A stretch of 64,000 nt of DNA from Sarcocystis neurona (taxonomy: Eukaryota; Apicomplexa; Conoidasida; Eucoccidiorida; Sarcocystidae), in the NCBI GenBank assembly GCA_000727475.1, contig KL647313.1, forward strand, positions 663,665 through 727,664. Direction: 5' to 3'. Position numbers and translations under genes: made by a program. This document shows positions 1-15,300 of this stretch, in pieces. The stretch's first letter is position 1; the number at the start of each line of letters is the position of its first letter. The notes under the pieces are model-generated. The model was given only the letters and a program-made list of their open reading frames with translations. It was not told the origin of the DNA and made no database searches.

Positions 1-205
1 TCCGTTCTCGCCCTGCCCCCCTTTCGGCAGAACTCTCTCCTTGCAGTCCTCCGGAACTAGCGGAGAAGGGAAGTACGACAAATGAGGCTGCACACATGTG
101 CATGCGTAAGAGAGCTGCGCATGCAGAAGGAAGAGCGATAAAGACGCTTTCCACGACAGGAAGAAGAAAAGGAGAAGTTTCGAAGGAAGGAGAACTTTCT
201 CTCAC

Positions 206-3200
206 TTTAACGAGAGGAATGGGCACTTTGAGAAGAAGGTGATTGCCATCCCGAACAAATCTCCCGTGGGGCTTCGTTTTAACGACGCTGCATCATCAGT
301 TTCCACCCCACACATTCAAATGCATGCGCACACGCAGACACACACGCAGACAACACGCAGCAACATATTCACACGGACGAAGGGCGAAGGAGACGAGGAG
401 AGACGGCGAGACGGAAGGAGACGCCAGCAAGCGAAGAGACACACGCGCAGCAAGGGAGACGGAAACAGCAAGGTGGACAACTGCAGCACGTATAGAGAGG
501 CGGTGTGTAACGTCCACAGCCGTGCGCCGTCCGTCTGCAGAGCCCCTTCCCTTGCGCGTAAAACATCGGCCGCAATAAACTACGGCAGACTTCTTTCCAT
601 AGGAGATAATACATACATCTACGAAGGCAGGCCACTTCTTCAGGCGTTCGCAGCGGAATTCCTCCTGTGCGTGTACTTCGAACAACAAGTCCTTTTGCGC
701 GTAAACATAAATTCTCTCCTATATATAGAAGTCAAATAAACAGAGATACACATATATACGTATAGACGTGTGTGTGTGTGTGTGTCAACAATATATCCTA
801 CCTACATATATATAACATATATGGGGATTAATTTACTACACGTGTATAGCGAGAGACACACACACATATATATGTGTATATATGTACGACGTGTAGGGAC
901 ACATATATTCTCCTACCCATTCATATATATACGTGGATACATATACACACTTCAGTACATACATTTTCCACATTTGTGTGTAGGGTAGAACTAGCCACGA
1001 AAATGTATATATACTCTACACATATATAGAAGTGACACACAGATATGAGCCTCACTTCCCTTATACTCTACAAATATACACACATGTGTATAAATACATA
1101 CACTATATACATATCTTTACATACATACATACATTGTACATATACATATATATATACGTGTATACATGTATGTATGTATATGTATGTATGTATATGTATG
1201 TATGTATATGTATGTATGTATATGTATGTATGTATATGTATGTATGTATGTTTCTCTCTCTGTCTGTGTCTGTTTCTCTCTCATGCAGAGGGTAACGGGA
1301 GGTCGGAAAAGCGTAGATGTTGCTGGTGAGTACTTTTCAACAAAATTTCCACCCGAAGTGCACGAAGAGAAGAAATGCCCCCTTTTTTATCGAAGAAGAT
1401 CAGAGGGGCCGCACTGACTGACAAATCACGGACGTGCAAAATCGAGCATCTTCATCGAACTCCCACGAATCGATACAGAGAGACAGGGAGAGACACGGAG
1501 ACACGGAGACATACAGGGAGAGACGGAGACACATGCAGAGACGGAGACACGCACACCCCACACACGGAGACGGAGACATACAGGGAGAGACGGAGACACA
1601 TGCAGAGACGGAGACACGCACACCCCACACACGGAGACGGAGACATACACACACACATATATATATACACCCATCCACACGGAGACACGACCATGCAGAG
1701 ATGCACTCACACATATACATACATGGAGACCATACAAACACGCAGCCACGGATAGGGAGACACATACATACAGAGATTATATACAGAGTAAGAGAGACAC
1801 ATACACATGCGCATACATACATATACATACATATACATACATATACATACATACATATACATACATACATACGTATACAGACACATACATACAAAGATAT
1901 ATACACACCCAAACAGAGGCACACAGAGACGAAGATACGCACACATACACACACACAGATACATATATATATGTAATACACAGAGATAATACGCACAGAC
2001 ACACACACATATGCAGACAGCTCCACACACATATATATCCAAAGAAGTACGCAGACGGACACACGGGGAGAGAGAAGATATACACACCGTAACACATAGA
2101 TATACAGACATTACCCACGCACACAGACACACACACACACATACATATTTATACATACATGTATACAAAGAGATATACACACCCGCACATACACATAGAG
2201 GCAGACAGAGATATACAGAGACACCGCCATATACGCTGATACAGAAGGAGATACACACACACACGTAGACACACAGACAGAGGCATATACACACACATGC
2301 GTATGCACAGAGATATATACAAACATATACGTAGAAAGGAAGAGAGACCAAATACCCACCACATGCAGACATATACACACACATACATAGAGATAGACAC
2401 ACGCATCCACACGTATATATACAGAGATATACACCCACCACACTGAGACAGAGACACAAACACAGAGAAGGGGAGAGACACACCAGCACAGAGAGAGACG
2501 GAGAGAAAGGGAGAGGCCCCTATGTATACCTCCACATCGGTATATGTGTGTGTGCATGCAGACGCCTATAGAAAGCCGGTGGTGGGGATGTGGTGAAGGA
2601 AGGTCAGACGAGGAAGGAAAAGAAGAGGAAAACGAAGAAGAAGTTGGGGGAAAAGGACGTACAACACGACATCGCCGGGGGGAGCACTTGGAGCATCCTG
2701 GTCGCCTTCCCCTGCAAATGTGATGCTGCAGCAGCAAATTAGTGGCAGCACATGCAGACACTCCTGCCTTCTTCCACCATCCATTCCTCATCGACGTCGC
2801 GAATATTTCAACGGCATACATTCTCACTTATACACACATATATACGTGCAAAACCACCAACACAGAAAAGACATACAGAGAGAGAAAGTGAGAATGACAT
2901 ATATATATGTGTATATATGTATATTTGATGGGCATATCATCATATTAGCGGGAGACAGATACATGTACTGCCCTGTGTCTCTACATACAAATACATATAT
3001 ATGTGTATCTGTAAAGTCGACCCTATATGGAATATGTAGAGAGAAAGAGACAGAGAAGGATATGTATGTATGTATATGAGGTGGGCACGCAACACTGGCG
3101 AGATACAGAAGAATAGGAAGTGTGGCTTTGAACAGGGCCAGACAGTTACACAAAAAGTCCACACGCATATACGCACACACACACACACACACAAACTCAG

Positions 3201-6200
3201 AGACATGCAGACACACACACGGAGAGCAGCAGACGCAGGGAGACACGGAGACGGGGAGACATACACGCGCGCACACGCACACTTAGAAGAGAAGAACGTC
3301 ATACGGGGGACTCGAATTTCGTTTCACAAATGCGTCCATTTTGAAAAAGAGAGGACTCCGCCCTCTTCTTCCTCGTGCAGGACAAAACGCCTACCTGCTT
3401 CTGAGAAAACCTCCTGCATGTGTGCATGCACCCACACACACAAACACGTCTACACCAAATAGAGAATGTACTCATACTTACAATACGTTCGACGACGGGA
3501 TACACACACATACACATGCGTATATATATATATCAGCTATGGGACACATATACATATATATCTATCAGCCACGTGACACACATGTACATATATATACAGA
3601 TATCAAGTATGGGAAGTATGGGACACACACGTCCATACATATTAAGACACAAGTCTTCTTTACGTATGTACAAATCCACACTGATACCTCCTGGCTTACG
3701 TCACTCGCTTTCTTCTTCTTCTCTTTTTCTCCCTCTGCAACGATACAGCATGTCTATATCTACAGTCAACCACGCGGTACATATATATGTTATGGGACAC
3801 ACATGTACACATATATATTAGATGCGGCTCTACTTTCTATTAATATAGAAATACATCCTCACACGCGTTAAATGACGTTCCTCTCTTCCTGTCCTCCTCT
3901 CCTCTTCTCTGTTTTCCCCCCCCCCTGTCTCTCTGTGCCCTCCGCACAAAACTTTGCAGCAACTTCTCTTCTTCGGAGAGAAGTTTTCCTCTCCGGCCCC
4001 CTTCTCTTCAAACGAAGACGTACATGTATCGCACACGTTTGTGTACGCGTGTGTGTGTGTGGGCCGTAAACCCGGGCGTCGGTTACCTCGTCTGTTTCTC
4101 TCTCTGTCTCTGTCTCGCGGCTTTACACAAACTTTTCACGCAGACACACGTAGATTCGAATGTATATGGACAGAGACGCGTTTTCTTCGGGAGAGTGTGG
4201 CGCAGGAAAGGAAATATCCACACGAGTGCAGTCGACGGAGAAAGAGGGAAAAGTGGGGCAGAGCCCCGGGCAGCGCGCGCCAGGCGAAGAGGGAAGGGGC
4301 ACAGAGGGAGGGGCAGTCACACACACCACAGACGTCGCCCCCCACGCTTCCACCTACATGACGCTTTTTTTACCTCTTCCGCATGTATCTGTCTATATAT
4401 ATACATATATATGTATATATTCGTCTCTATTTCTCCATCTATTCATCGACAACGTACACATATATGTGTGGGTAGTCACTCACACACCGCCGGGATGGTG
4501 GGGGAGGGTGCAGAAAGGGAGTCGCACAGAGACAAAGAAGCACAGTGTCGTTCTGCCTTCTCCTGGAGATATTCACACATATATACAAATGTATACGTGG
4601 CCGTCCCCTGAATCCAGAGCAACGCGCAACACATATATGTATGTTCCTCTGTATTTGATATAGGAAGAGATGCAGCAGAAATACATATATGTATGTATGT
4701 GTACGTATTTACGGGTGTGTCCCGTGTAAAGAGTAGACGAAGAGACGCAGCAAAAGACCCGCGCTAGCCCGCAACGAGACTCAGAAGAAGAAATTCTCTA
4801 TTAGGAGGGGTTTCTACTTCACGAAACCACACATGTACAGATGTGAAGGAGAATTGAAGAACTGTTCTCTTTCTTTCGCTGTCCCGTCTTCCCTTTCGTA
4901 ATACATATATATGCATGCAGATGAGTAGATACATCTACGTGTACACGTAAAGTCGAGAAGTGAAGAAAGTTCTCTTTCTTTCTCTTGATCTGTTTATCTT
5001 TTGAAGGAAAAGTGACGGACACTGCTGCTGCTGGTGCTGCAGTCGTAGCGAGACGTACCGCGTCCCTTCCTTCCATCCCTGCAACAAAAATTGACGCACA
5101 GCACCGCGCACACACGTCGTTTTATTTATAAACACATAAACAGACATATATACACCCCCGGCTAACTCTACGTTCAAGTACGACAATCTATGTGACATAT
5201 ATATATATATATATATATATGTCCGTGCATGTATGCATCTCTCTCTCTATATATATATAAGTATACAGGGAAAGACATTGAGAGCTGCTGCTCCTCCTGC
5301 TCTTCCACCTGCTGCTACTTCTGCTGCTCAAACTGCGGCTGCTCTACCAACTGCTGCTCCTCTTCGAATTGCTGCTGCTGCTCTTCGAACTGCTGCTGCT
5401 CTTCGAACTGCTGCTGCTCTTCGAACTGCTGCTGCTCTTCGAACTGCTGCAGCTGCTCCTGGATCGTTGTCGCTGCTGGTGCTGCTCCCTCTTCGATACG
5501 TGTGGCAGCAGTCCCCCCGGTGGCAACGTGGGAGGGCAGCATTTGGCGAACAGGTACTCGACGAAGCAGCAACAGATGGAAGCATGCGAGAAGCCAAACA
5601 TTTTCCTACTTCTTCTCTTGTTGAAGACTCGCTGCTGCACCGAAGAACTTCGGGAAATGACGGAGCAGAAACGCCCTTTAAAAAAGCGTGGGGAAAAGTC
5701 GGGAACTTCTCTGGCCGCGCGGCCTCCGGCAGCTGTGTTGCTGCTCTTTCTCCTGCTGCTGTATCTTCTTCTGACAAATGCCGCTGCTGCTTCTGGAAGA
5801 CTACTTGTACGTACGAGGAAAACACATCTGTCCTGCAGATGCAAACACCTGCTGCTGCCGCCACTGCTCGTCCACCTCCTGCTGCTGCTCGCCGTAACTG
5901 GTACTGCCACTTCAGCTACTCGGGAAGTGCTGTTGCCGCTTCTCCGCCTCGCAGTCTTACTGCCGCTGCAGCAACTTACAGACGTCTGTCGCCGCTCGCG
6001 CGTCACTGCTGAGCAAGGACGTTGCTGCTGCTGCTACCGCCTTCATGCTGTTGCTGCTGCAGTTCTCTTCCTCCTGGTCTTCCTAGAATTTTGCTGCAGC
6101 TACTGCAGACCACGTGTCCCCCTGCTGCTCGTACCGTAGTCGTGTCCTGCTGTAACTTTCTTCCTGCTGCTCTTACACACCTGCTATTGCGTCCTGCCAG

Positions 6201-9200
6201 TTGCTGCTGCCCTCATCTTACTGCAGTCTTGCCACTTCGTCCTACCTGTTGCTACTGCTGCTCGTAGACTACTGCAGGCCTCCTGCTCTCAACCAAGTCC
6301 TGCTGCTGCTGCAGTTACGTTCCTGCTGCTCGACCTGCGTCCTGCTGCGGCTTCTTCTTCTTCCCGCATCTCTCGTGCTGCTGCTGCTGCGGTTGCGACA
6401 GGGGTGCTGCCCGCACATACGACTCTGCTAAAACTGCTGCTGCTGCTATTGCTGCTGCTGTGCTGCTGCTGCTGCTGNNNNNNNNNNNNNNNNNNNNNNN
6501 NNNNNNNNNNNNNNNNNNNNNNNNNNNNNNNNNNNNNNNNNNNNNNNNNNNNNNNNNNNNNNNNNNNNNNNNNNNNNNNNNNNNNNNNNNNNNNNNNNNN
6601 NNNNNNNNNNNNNNNNNNNNNNNNNNNNNNNNNNNNNNNNNNNNNNNNNNNNNNNNNNNNNNNNNNNNNNNNNNNNNNNNNNNNNNNNNNNNNNNNNNNN
6701 NNNNNNNNNNNNNNNNNNNNNNNNNNNNNNNNNNNNNNNNNNNNNNNNNNNNNNNNNNNNNNNNNNNNNNNNNNNNNNNNNNNNNNNNNNNNNNNNNNNN
6801 NNNNNNNNNNNNNNNNNNNNNNNNNNNNNNNNNNNNNNNNNNNNNNNNNNNNNNNNNNNNNNNNNNNNNNNNNNNNNNNNNNNNNNNNNNNNNNNNNNNN
6901 NNNNNNNNNNNNNNNNNNNNNNNNNNNNNNNNNNNNNNNNNNNNNNNNNNNNNNNNNNNNNNNNNNNNNNNNNNNNNNNNNNNNNNNNNNNNNNNNNNNN
7001 NNNNNNNNNNNNNNNNNNNNNNNNNNNNNNNNNNNNNNNNNNNNNNNNNNNNNNNNNNNNNNNNNNNNNNNNNNNNNNNNNNNNNNNNNNNNNNNNNNNN
7101 NNNNNNNNNNNNNNNNNNNNNNNNNNNNNNNNNNNNNNNNNNNNNNNNNNNNNNNNNNNNNNNNNNNNNNNNNNNNNNNNNNNNNNNNNNNNNNCTGCTG
7201 TGCTGCTGCTGTTGCTGATGCTGTTGCTGCTGCTGTGCTGCTGTGCTGCTGCTGTTGCTTCTACTGGTGGCGCTGCTGTTGCTGCTGCTGCTGCTCGTAG
7301 GGGAGCTGCACATGCGAAAAAACCCCGCTGTTCTCCTCGCGTCCAGGGAAAGAAAGGCAGACAAAGACACGGAGGGAGAGAGAGGTGCGAAGAAAAGAAC
7401 TTTTCTTCTTTTCTTCTGTTTGCTTCTGTTCTTACAGGTTTAACGTCTATAGAGAGAACGTTGTCTTCCTTGACCAGCTGCCCCCCCCGGTACCTGCGAC
7501 ACAACGCACGCGTGCGCACATCGCATGAGAAAGAAAGTCCCCGGAGCTTTCAAGCTGAAATTCACATCAAAATTCTACAGAATGAAGCATACAGCAGTTA
7601 CACACAGATACACATATACGTATAGAATATATACACACAGGCACATATATATATACATATGTATATATATATGAATAAATGTATACATACATATTATATA
7701 TATGAGAATGCATACCGACACGTACAACGGCCATATATATATATATTAACAGGAGTATAGAGAAATGCAGCACCAGCAGAAGAATGAGAAATGTAAGGCA
7801 ATTTCGAGAGGTATACAAATACGGGAGGATGAACTGTGTGTATGCATATACATATATACATATATATAGAGATATACACACAGGTAGATAAGCAGGTATA
7901 AATGTACAGAGAAAGACAGAATAGGCAGGAAAATTACAGGTGGACAGCAATCTGATGAAGCAGAGAGACGCACGTATACACACGTATATAGATCTGTTAT
8001 ACAAATATATATATATACGTGTTTATATGTAATATGTATATATGTACATATTGCATATGTCTCTGTTATATACATATGTTTTACATATAAATATACACAC
8101 AACGTGACAGCTATACACCTCACTAGACGTTTACTGCCAGTGCCCGTAGCGACTAACATATATATATATATATATATATCTACGTATACCCTATATGCGT
8201 AGAGTACATATCCACATATATATATATATATATGCATCTATCTACGTATACTCTATATGCGTAGAGTACATATCCACGTATATAGATAGATATATATATA
8301 TCTACATACACCGTGAGAATATATACATATGTGGTCTCTCAGGCGGGAAATGTGTGTACCTCTACATACATATTATCTACATATACCTGCTTCTGCAGAC
8401 ATTCATATATATATATACACATATGTAGGGACGGTCACCCACATACGCATGGATACTACTACACATATATATATATATATATGTATGTATGTATGTATGT
8501 ATACATATACACGTATGTACACAAGTATTCAGATAGTTAGACATATGTATGAATATATAGAGAGAGTCATATCCATAGATGCAGAGAACAGTCATTAAAC
8601 ATGAATACGTATAGATTCGATATACTGTTGAAGAAGATGGGGGGAAATATTTATATAGGAGCAGGAAAAGTGTGCGGTGAAGAGCTTGATGAAGATTGAG
8701 ACGAAAAAAGAGAAGAACGTACCGCGTCCGAGTAATCTTCAGTTTCTTCTTGCACCCCCTGCACGCACCAGCATCACCACCACCCCACAACCCCACCATC
8801 GTAACAAAACAGAAAGTGACGGGATATACATATATATATGTATGCATACAGAAATACACATACATACAGAAACGTCCAGGCCTACACGTATACGTGAATG
8901 GTTACATACGCATACACGTATATACTTACACATAAACATACATGCATTTGATGGTCCATATATATACATATATACAACAACTTTTATATATATACACATA
9001 ATTCCATACACAGAAATCTACGTAATTCCACATATATATATTATTTCAAATACATATCCACTATTGCATACATATATATATACACACAAAATTCAACATA
9101 CACATACATATATAATATCATATACAGAAATACAGGTGACATATATATATAGGTAGGGATAGAGAGATGCAGTTGCTGTTTTGCCGGACATTCCACGGGG

Positions 9201-9272
9201 GTCGCATCATTTGCACGCATCCCAGGACATAAACATATATACATACATACACATACATATATATATATGCAC

Positions 9273-9304
<32 letters not shown>

Positions 9305-12300
9305 GTATACATATACATATATGTATATATGTCGAACAATTAAAAGGTGCACGTAGATGTATTTAGAAGAAGAAATATGTGCAAATACGAAGGGTAGATT
9401 CGGAGAAGGTGGACGGGGCGAAGACAGAAAAGACGCCTCGGCGCAGATGAAAACCGAAAACGAAGAGTTTTTTCTCACCTTTCCAACATATGTATACAAA
9501 GGGCATGTTTAGGTATATATGTGTGTATGCACGCATATGTTTAGCTCTCTCTACATACACCTATATACAAATTAGTATATATATATATGGTATATAAATG
9601 TTTATGTGTGTAGATATAGATATATATATATATATATATATATGTTCAGCTCTCTCTCTATCTATATATATACATATGCATTTGTTGCTATATACATGTG
9701 TACGTATGCATGTATGTGTATGTATATATATATATATGTGTATGTATATACGTGGTTTAACTGTCTCTACAAATATATATATATATATATACACATGTAC
9801 AGGTGTACGTAAATTTATTTGTAGAGTAAAGGAAGAACCTCCTCCCCTCACAGTTTGTACTCCACATATATATGCATTTCATTTGCGTTTCACGGATGCA
9901 GACGCGTGCAGTCGCTCCCCCCCCATATATATAATAATAATATATATCTCTATATATTTTATACGAATACACATATAAATATATATGTACGGCTTTCAGC
10001 GGCTGGAAGAAGAGAGTAATATCCGAGCAAACATATATCCATGTCAACCTCCTGTAGTAGTAGGAGTAGGGATACATATATTCACATATATATATATATA
10101 TATGTGTATCGTTTATATATAGAATCGCGCATAGGGAGAGAGAGGTTCGTCAATTTCCCGTTCTCGCGCAGAATATGCTGAGGATATAATTTCGACTTTG
10201 CTGTTGCCAGCAACACCGCCAGGGAGGAGGCCCACTTTCTTTCACTTTCTCTCTTCGTCTGTACGTGGAGGTATGTAAATACATAGGCATACATACACAC
10301 CTACAACAGCATTTACAGAGTAAACATATACATGCACACATACATGTCTACATATGTACATGTCTACATCCACACACACGCATGTCTTCATACACACATA
10401 CATGTCTACATATATACACGTCTACATCCACACACACATGTCTACATATACATACACACGTCTACATACACACATACATGTCTACATACACACATACATG
10501 TCTACATACACATACATATGTCTACATACACATACACATGTCTACATGCACATATACATGTCTACATACACATACATATGTCTACATACACACACGCATG
10601 TCTGGACATACACATATACATGTCTACATGCAGGTACACATGTCTATATACAGAGATCCATGTCTACGTATAAATACACAAGTATACGCACACACACACA
10701 CACAAGTATACATAGACACACACACGTATATATAAGCATACCTACATATACAAGTATGCACATACAGTGCAGCCATATACAATACATACACAACCTTTTC
10801 ACACACAAATATATATATATATATATATACACATATATATACCTATGCGAATACACATCTACATATAAAGAGACAGCTGCGCACATTTATAGAGAGACAC
10901 GGGGAGACAGACGTCCCGTGCAGGGGCGAGACACCAAGACGCGTTTTTCAGAAAAGGCGGCACGCCTATCAAAGCAGCGAGACACGGCGAATGTGACACA
11001 CGGCGGCAGCCACTGAGACGGGGAGAGACGGAGACACGGAGACACACACGCAGACACGGAAGAGGGAGCAGCAACTCACGTGTAAAGTTCTTCGAGAGAC
11101 AGAGGAAGCTGCACCTCGTACGTCTTCGGTTTTGACTGCCCTGCATGCAGCACACACCCGAGCAGCTTCATTATTCACCCCACGCCCGGAGACTTCACCC
11201 GGGACTCTTCTCACCGCCCACCATCGGCGACCCTCGACGCACGGAGAAAAATCTGTTACACACTTCCTGCGTGTGAAGCGGTCCTTGAATGAGACAGACA
11301 CAGAGACAGCCACAAATATCCATACACGTATCCACGCCAAAATTTAGATATATGGAAAACTTCCTTCTGGCACGCAGACGTCCCTCTGCAGCCCTCTTCC
11401 GTACATACCCCGCTTTCTTCGCACGAAACAGACATACGCGGCCACGATTCCCATCTCCACATACATATGCATACACGCAGATAATATATGTGTATATACA
11501 TATGAGGATGGTACATATATGTACATGTGTATAAATACGTGTGTGCGTGTGCAGCACGGGTCGTCCGCGCAGCACTCGCAGAGGTCTCTCCCCTGTTCTC
11601 TGGCGTGAGTGGCAGAAAGGGAAAAGAAAAATATGCGGCCCCCATCCACGTATACACGCATGCATCAACAAAAGGACAGGTGGAGTTTCCGACAGGTACA
11701 CACGCTTCATCTTTCTACGGACAGAAGTACACCTATTTTTTGTGTGGCAGACACCGCATTTCTGTCTTGCGACACGCGTATGCATCCTGAGACACAGAGA
11801 GACAAGACAGAGACACAGGGAGAACGAAGAAGAGAAGCAGGTAAGCATGAAGACGTGCTCGAGCTGCTTGCTGTTATTCACGCACGTGCCAAGAATGCTC
11901 ACCAACATATACAAAACCAGGCGTGTGCAGGTGCACAACACACATATATGTGTCTGAACGGTTTTTCTGAAGAAATACATCTGTAGGGTTTCCACAGAAG
12001 AAGAAGAAAGCCGACGAGGAGACAGCAAGGCCCGTCGAGGATACTCGAGAAAGCAGAGTTTTCTTCTCCCCGAGACTAAAGGGTGTGAGGAAGAGAGATA
12101 GAGAAAAGAAAAGACTGAACTTATTCTTTGCTGTACGCCTGCGTAATTTTGTTCGCACCCAAGTTCTCTCTTTTTGTATCTCTCTTGGTGCATCTATGAA
12201 TATACACGTAGACGCCAGATCTCTACGTCTATATGATAGACATCTGTTTACACACACGCCTTTGTGTAGACCCAGAGCGAGAAGAAAAAGAAGAAGAAAG

Positions 12301-15300
12301 ACTGCTGTGTTTTTTCGGCTTGTACTTCTCCTTTATGTCCATATAAAAATATGTAGCCTGTGATATATATGCGCGCGTTGGTTCAGTTCTCCACAAGAGA
12401 GCAGGAGAGAAGAAGAGGAAGACGAAACAGAAGAGTATAAAAGGCGGGACATAGAAGAGTGAGATAGAAAGAGAGAGACACGAAGAACGAGACGAGGGAA
12501 AACAGAGAAGAAACGAAGGGATAAAACAGCAGGAAAAGAAACAAAGAAGAAGCGTACCTCTTCCAAAACCTGCTCCAGCGGAACGGTGCATGCGGAAGGG
12601 AAAGCCGCTTCCACCCACGGACACGCCGCCGAAGGGGAAATCATCGTCCCCGCCGAAGAACATGCGATCGCTGCCGAAGAAGCGAGAAAATAACTCGCTG
12701 GGATCCACTTCTCTGTCTGCAAGAAAAAGGCAGAAAGATAGACGCATAAGAAAGAGAGAAAAAAAAGACGTGGAAGAAGAAAGAGAAGAAAACCGAAGAG
12801 GAGGGGGAGGGGGAGGCGGGTAAACACTGCACAGAAGTGGGGACAGAGATCAAAAAAAGACAGAAACAACAAAAAGAAAAGCACAAGTCGCGCACCGGAA
12901 GGGGGTGGCGGGGGGGGGGGGAAAGAGAAAGTAGTAGTCTACACACAGACATAAGCACATGCACGTCTTTTTCGTCTTGCAGAAATATACGTAAGACTCT
13001 CGTACGGTTCCCATCCAGCTCATAAATAATCCCATCCCATAGCAGGTATGACATCCACTGTAAAAACTGGGGAAAACTCCCTATCACGCCCACCGGCGGC
13101 GGATTGCGGTGTACGTACACCCCAGACCTCTGTGACGAAGCCACGGTGGGGACCGGGAGAAATAAACATCACGGGTGTTGTTGTGGAGACAGAACCGACG
13201 ACGGGGGGAGCTGCGGTGTCTACGCACACACACCAGAGACGTGCGCGTGGTGTACATACACCGCCCCGCGGTGGTGTACGTAAGCTGCGCACCACTTGCT
13301 GCAGGGCGGTGTACAGACACTCGGCGAGTGATGTGCCACACATCACCCTGTCCCCCCGATAGCGACCCAAGGGAGGTGTCCAGCAGCCATTTCGTGCGAA
13401 TGCGGTGTACGTACACCCCGCGCATCTGCCGAACGTGCCCCGTCTCAGGTGTACAGACACTCGAGCACCCACTACAACAACACGATTGACTCAGAAGCGG
13501 AGAGACGTGCGTCTCGCTTTCTTCTACATCCACACACACACGCATGTATACAGACGTGCCTATATACGATTTTGTACCCCCATGCATGTTTTATCGACAT
13601 ATATTTACTGTCACGTTTCTGAAAGGAATACGTGTATACTTCAGCTTTCCTCTTTCTACCAAGCTGCCCAGGCAGCACCCGCATACACATACCCCTGTAT
13701 ACACACGTACAGAATATGTAGAGAAAAGACGCAAGCAAATATACTTTAGTACGTCTAGAAGTATATTACATAAACGTGGTAGGCTTTGTATACAATAGGT
13801 ATACCTATATATATAAATATACGCAGGCTTGTACATACATATACATACGTGTGAAAAGGCAGCCCTCTCCTTCCTGTCTGTCTCTCTACACACACACAGA
13901 TATATATATACATACAGAAATATGCAATGCATACAACAGATACATACATATGTGTATGCATATGTATATATACATATATATATATAGCAGACATATACGT
14001 ATATATATATATATATATTGTGGGAGAAATATATTAACTTCGGTGTAAATAAGGAAGATGATGGAGGAGGAGAAATCCTCGCCCGCGTGTCCCCCCCTGG
14101 CTGCGCGTCAGAGCCAAATCTGCGAGAAAGCAGCAGCAGAAATGTACCGCAAGGCAGCCAGCGGCCCCCCAGGATCAATTGCAGCAGCGGCTACTAACAG
14201 CAGCAGCAAGTGGGCCTGAAGCGGACAGCAGCAGCTCCTGCCGCACATGTGCAGTCCCAGCCACAGCACCCGCTCTGGCAATACGGTCGGGAAACAGAAG
14301 CAGCAGCAGCAGCAGTAATAGCAGCAGCAGCAGTAACAGCGGTAGCAGCAACAGAATGAGAAACAGCCGCAGTAGCAGAGCAGCATCCGCAACAGCAACC
14401 GCCACGGTAGATAAGCAGCAGAAACGGTCGGAGAAGCAGAAGAGCGTTGCGCAAAATCTCTTCTCAGAAAGGACGGGAGTAGGCAGTGCAGAGACGGCGG
14501 GGAGACAAACGAGGGCGAAAGAAGAACAACACGACAAACAAGAAGAAGAAGAAAAGGACGGAGAGGGGAGAACAAGAAAAGAAGGCGGAAGCGGTAAAGA
14601 ATAAAGGCGAAAAGAGGAAGGGAAAAAAAAACAAAGGCACGTGACATGTGTGTGTGGGGGGGGTGGGGGCAGAGAAGTAGAAGAAGAACGTACAGACGAA
14701 GTTGGTGCGTCCGCCGGGCCCGGCAGCAGCACCCCCGGCACCAGGAGGGCCCCCCCCTCCTTTCAGTCCTTCCTCTCCGAACTGGTCATAAATTTGTCTT
14801 TTTTCTTTATCTGAAAGAACGTCATAAGCTTCGGCTATATCTTTGAAAAGTGCCTCTGCCTGAAGAGAAGGACAAGCCACGGCAAAACGAAGAAACAGAC
14901 GTGTTGCCTCACCAACAAACTTCCCCTCCACCTAGAGCACCTGCCTCAACATACGGCCACGCACACACACGTACGCGTATATATACACAGATACTTGTGT
15001 ATATATATATATGTACACAGGGAGGGACACATATTTTTATATAGACGAAAATACATATATATATATGCATATGTATAGGGAGAGAGAAGAGAGGAAGAGG
15101 AGAGGATCGATAGGCATATCGCACCGGGGATACAGAGAGAAACATCGACACAAACACAGGCTTAGATATATGGATGGAATGAGAAGTAAATAGATATACA
15201 TTTATACAGAAATACATACACAGATAGATATACAGAGACCAACAGAGAGAAGAACAGAAAGATCGACATATATAGAGACACAAACAGACAGAGATATAGC

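Noticed and set aside
1..60. Minus reading KERVLPKGG resembling a later DnaJ C-terminal motif
   Set aside because: The residues after it (RART) do not continue the family motif, and the expected intervening ALTG...LD segment is absent, so the match is probably chance.
1289..1325. Plus-strand 37-nt exon-like stretch with tctctcatgcag acceptor and gtgagt donor
   Set aside because: It lies antisense within DnaJ intron 9, next to microsatellites, with no neighbouring exon or recognisable peptide. Splice-like edges alone are not enough.
5003..5035. Peptide VTFPSKDK on the minus strand just after micro-exon 8, resembling the expected ITF segment
   Set aside because: It cannot be joined in phase behind an AG, and the exon at 2663-2725 supplies the true ITFAGEGDQ in phase.
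6315..7519. Long frames on both strands across the N run
   Set aside because: They exist only because N codons are read through; the flanks are CTG/CAG translation.
10340..10670. Regularly spaced repeat resembling a CRISPR array
   Set aside because: Units are contiguous 20-mers without unique spacers; this is a eukaryotic minisatellite.
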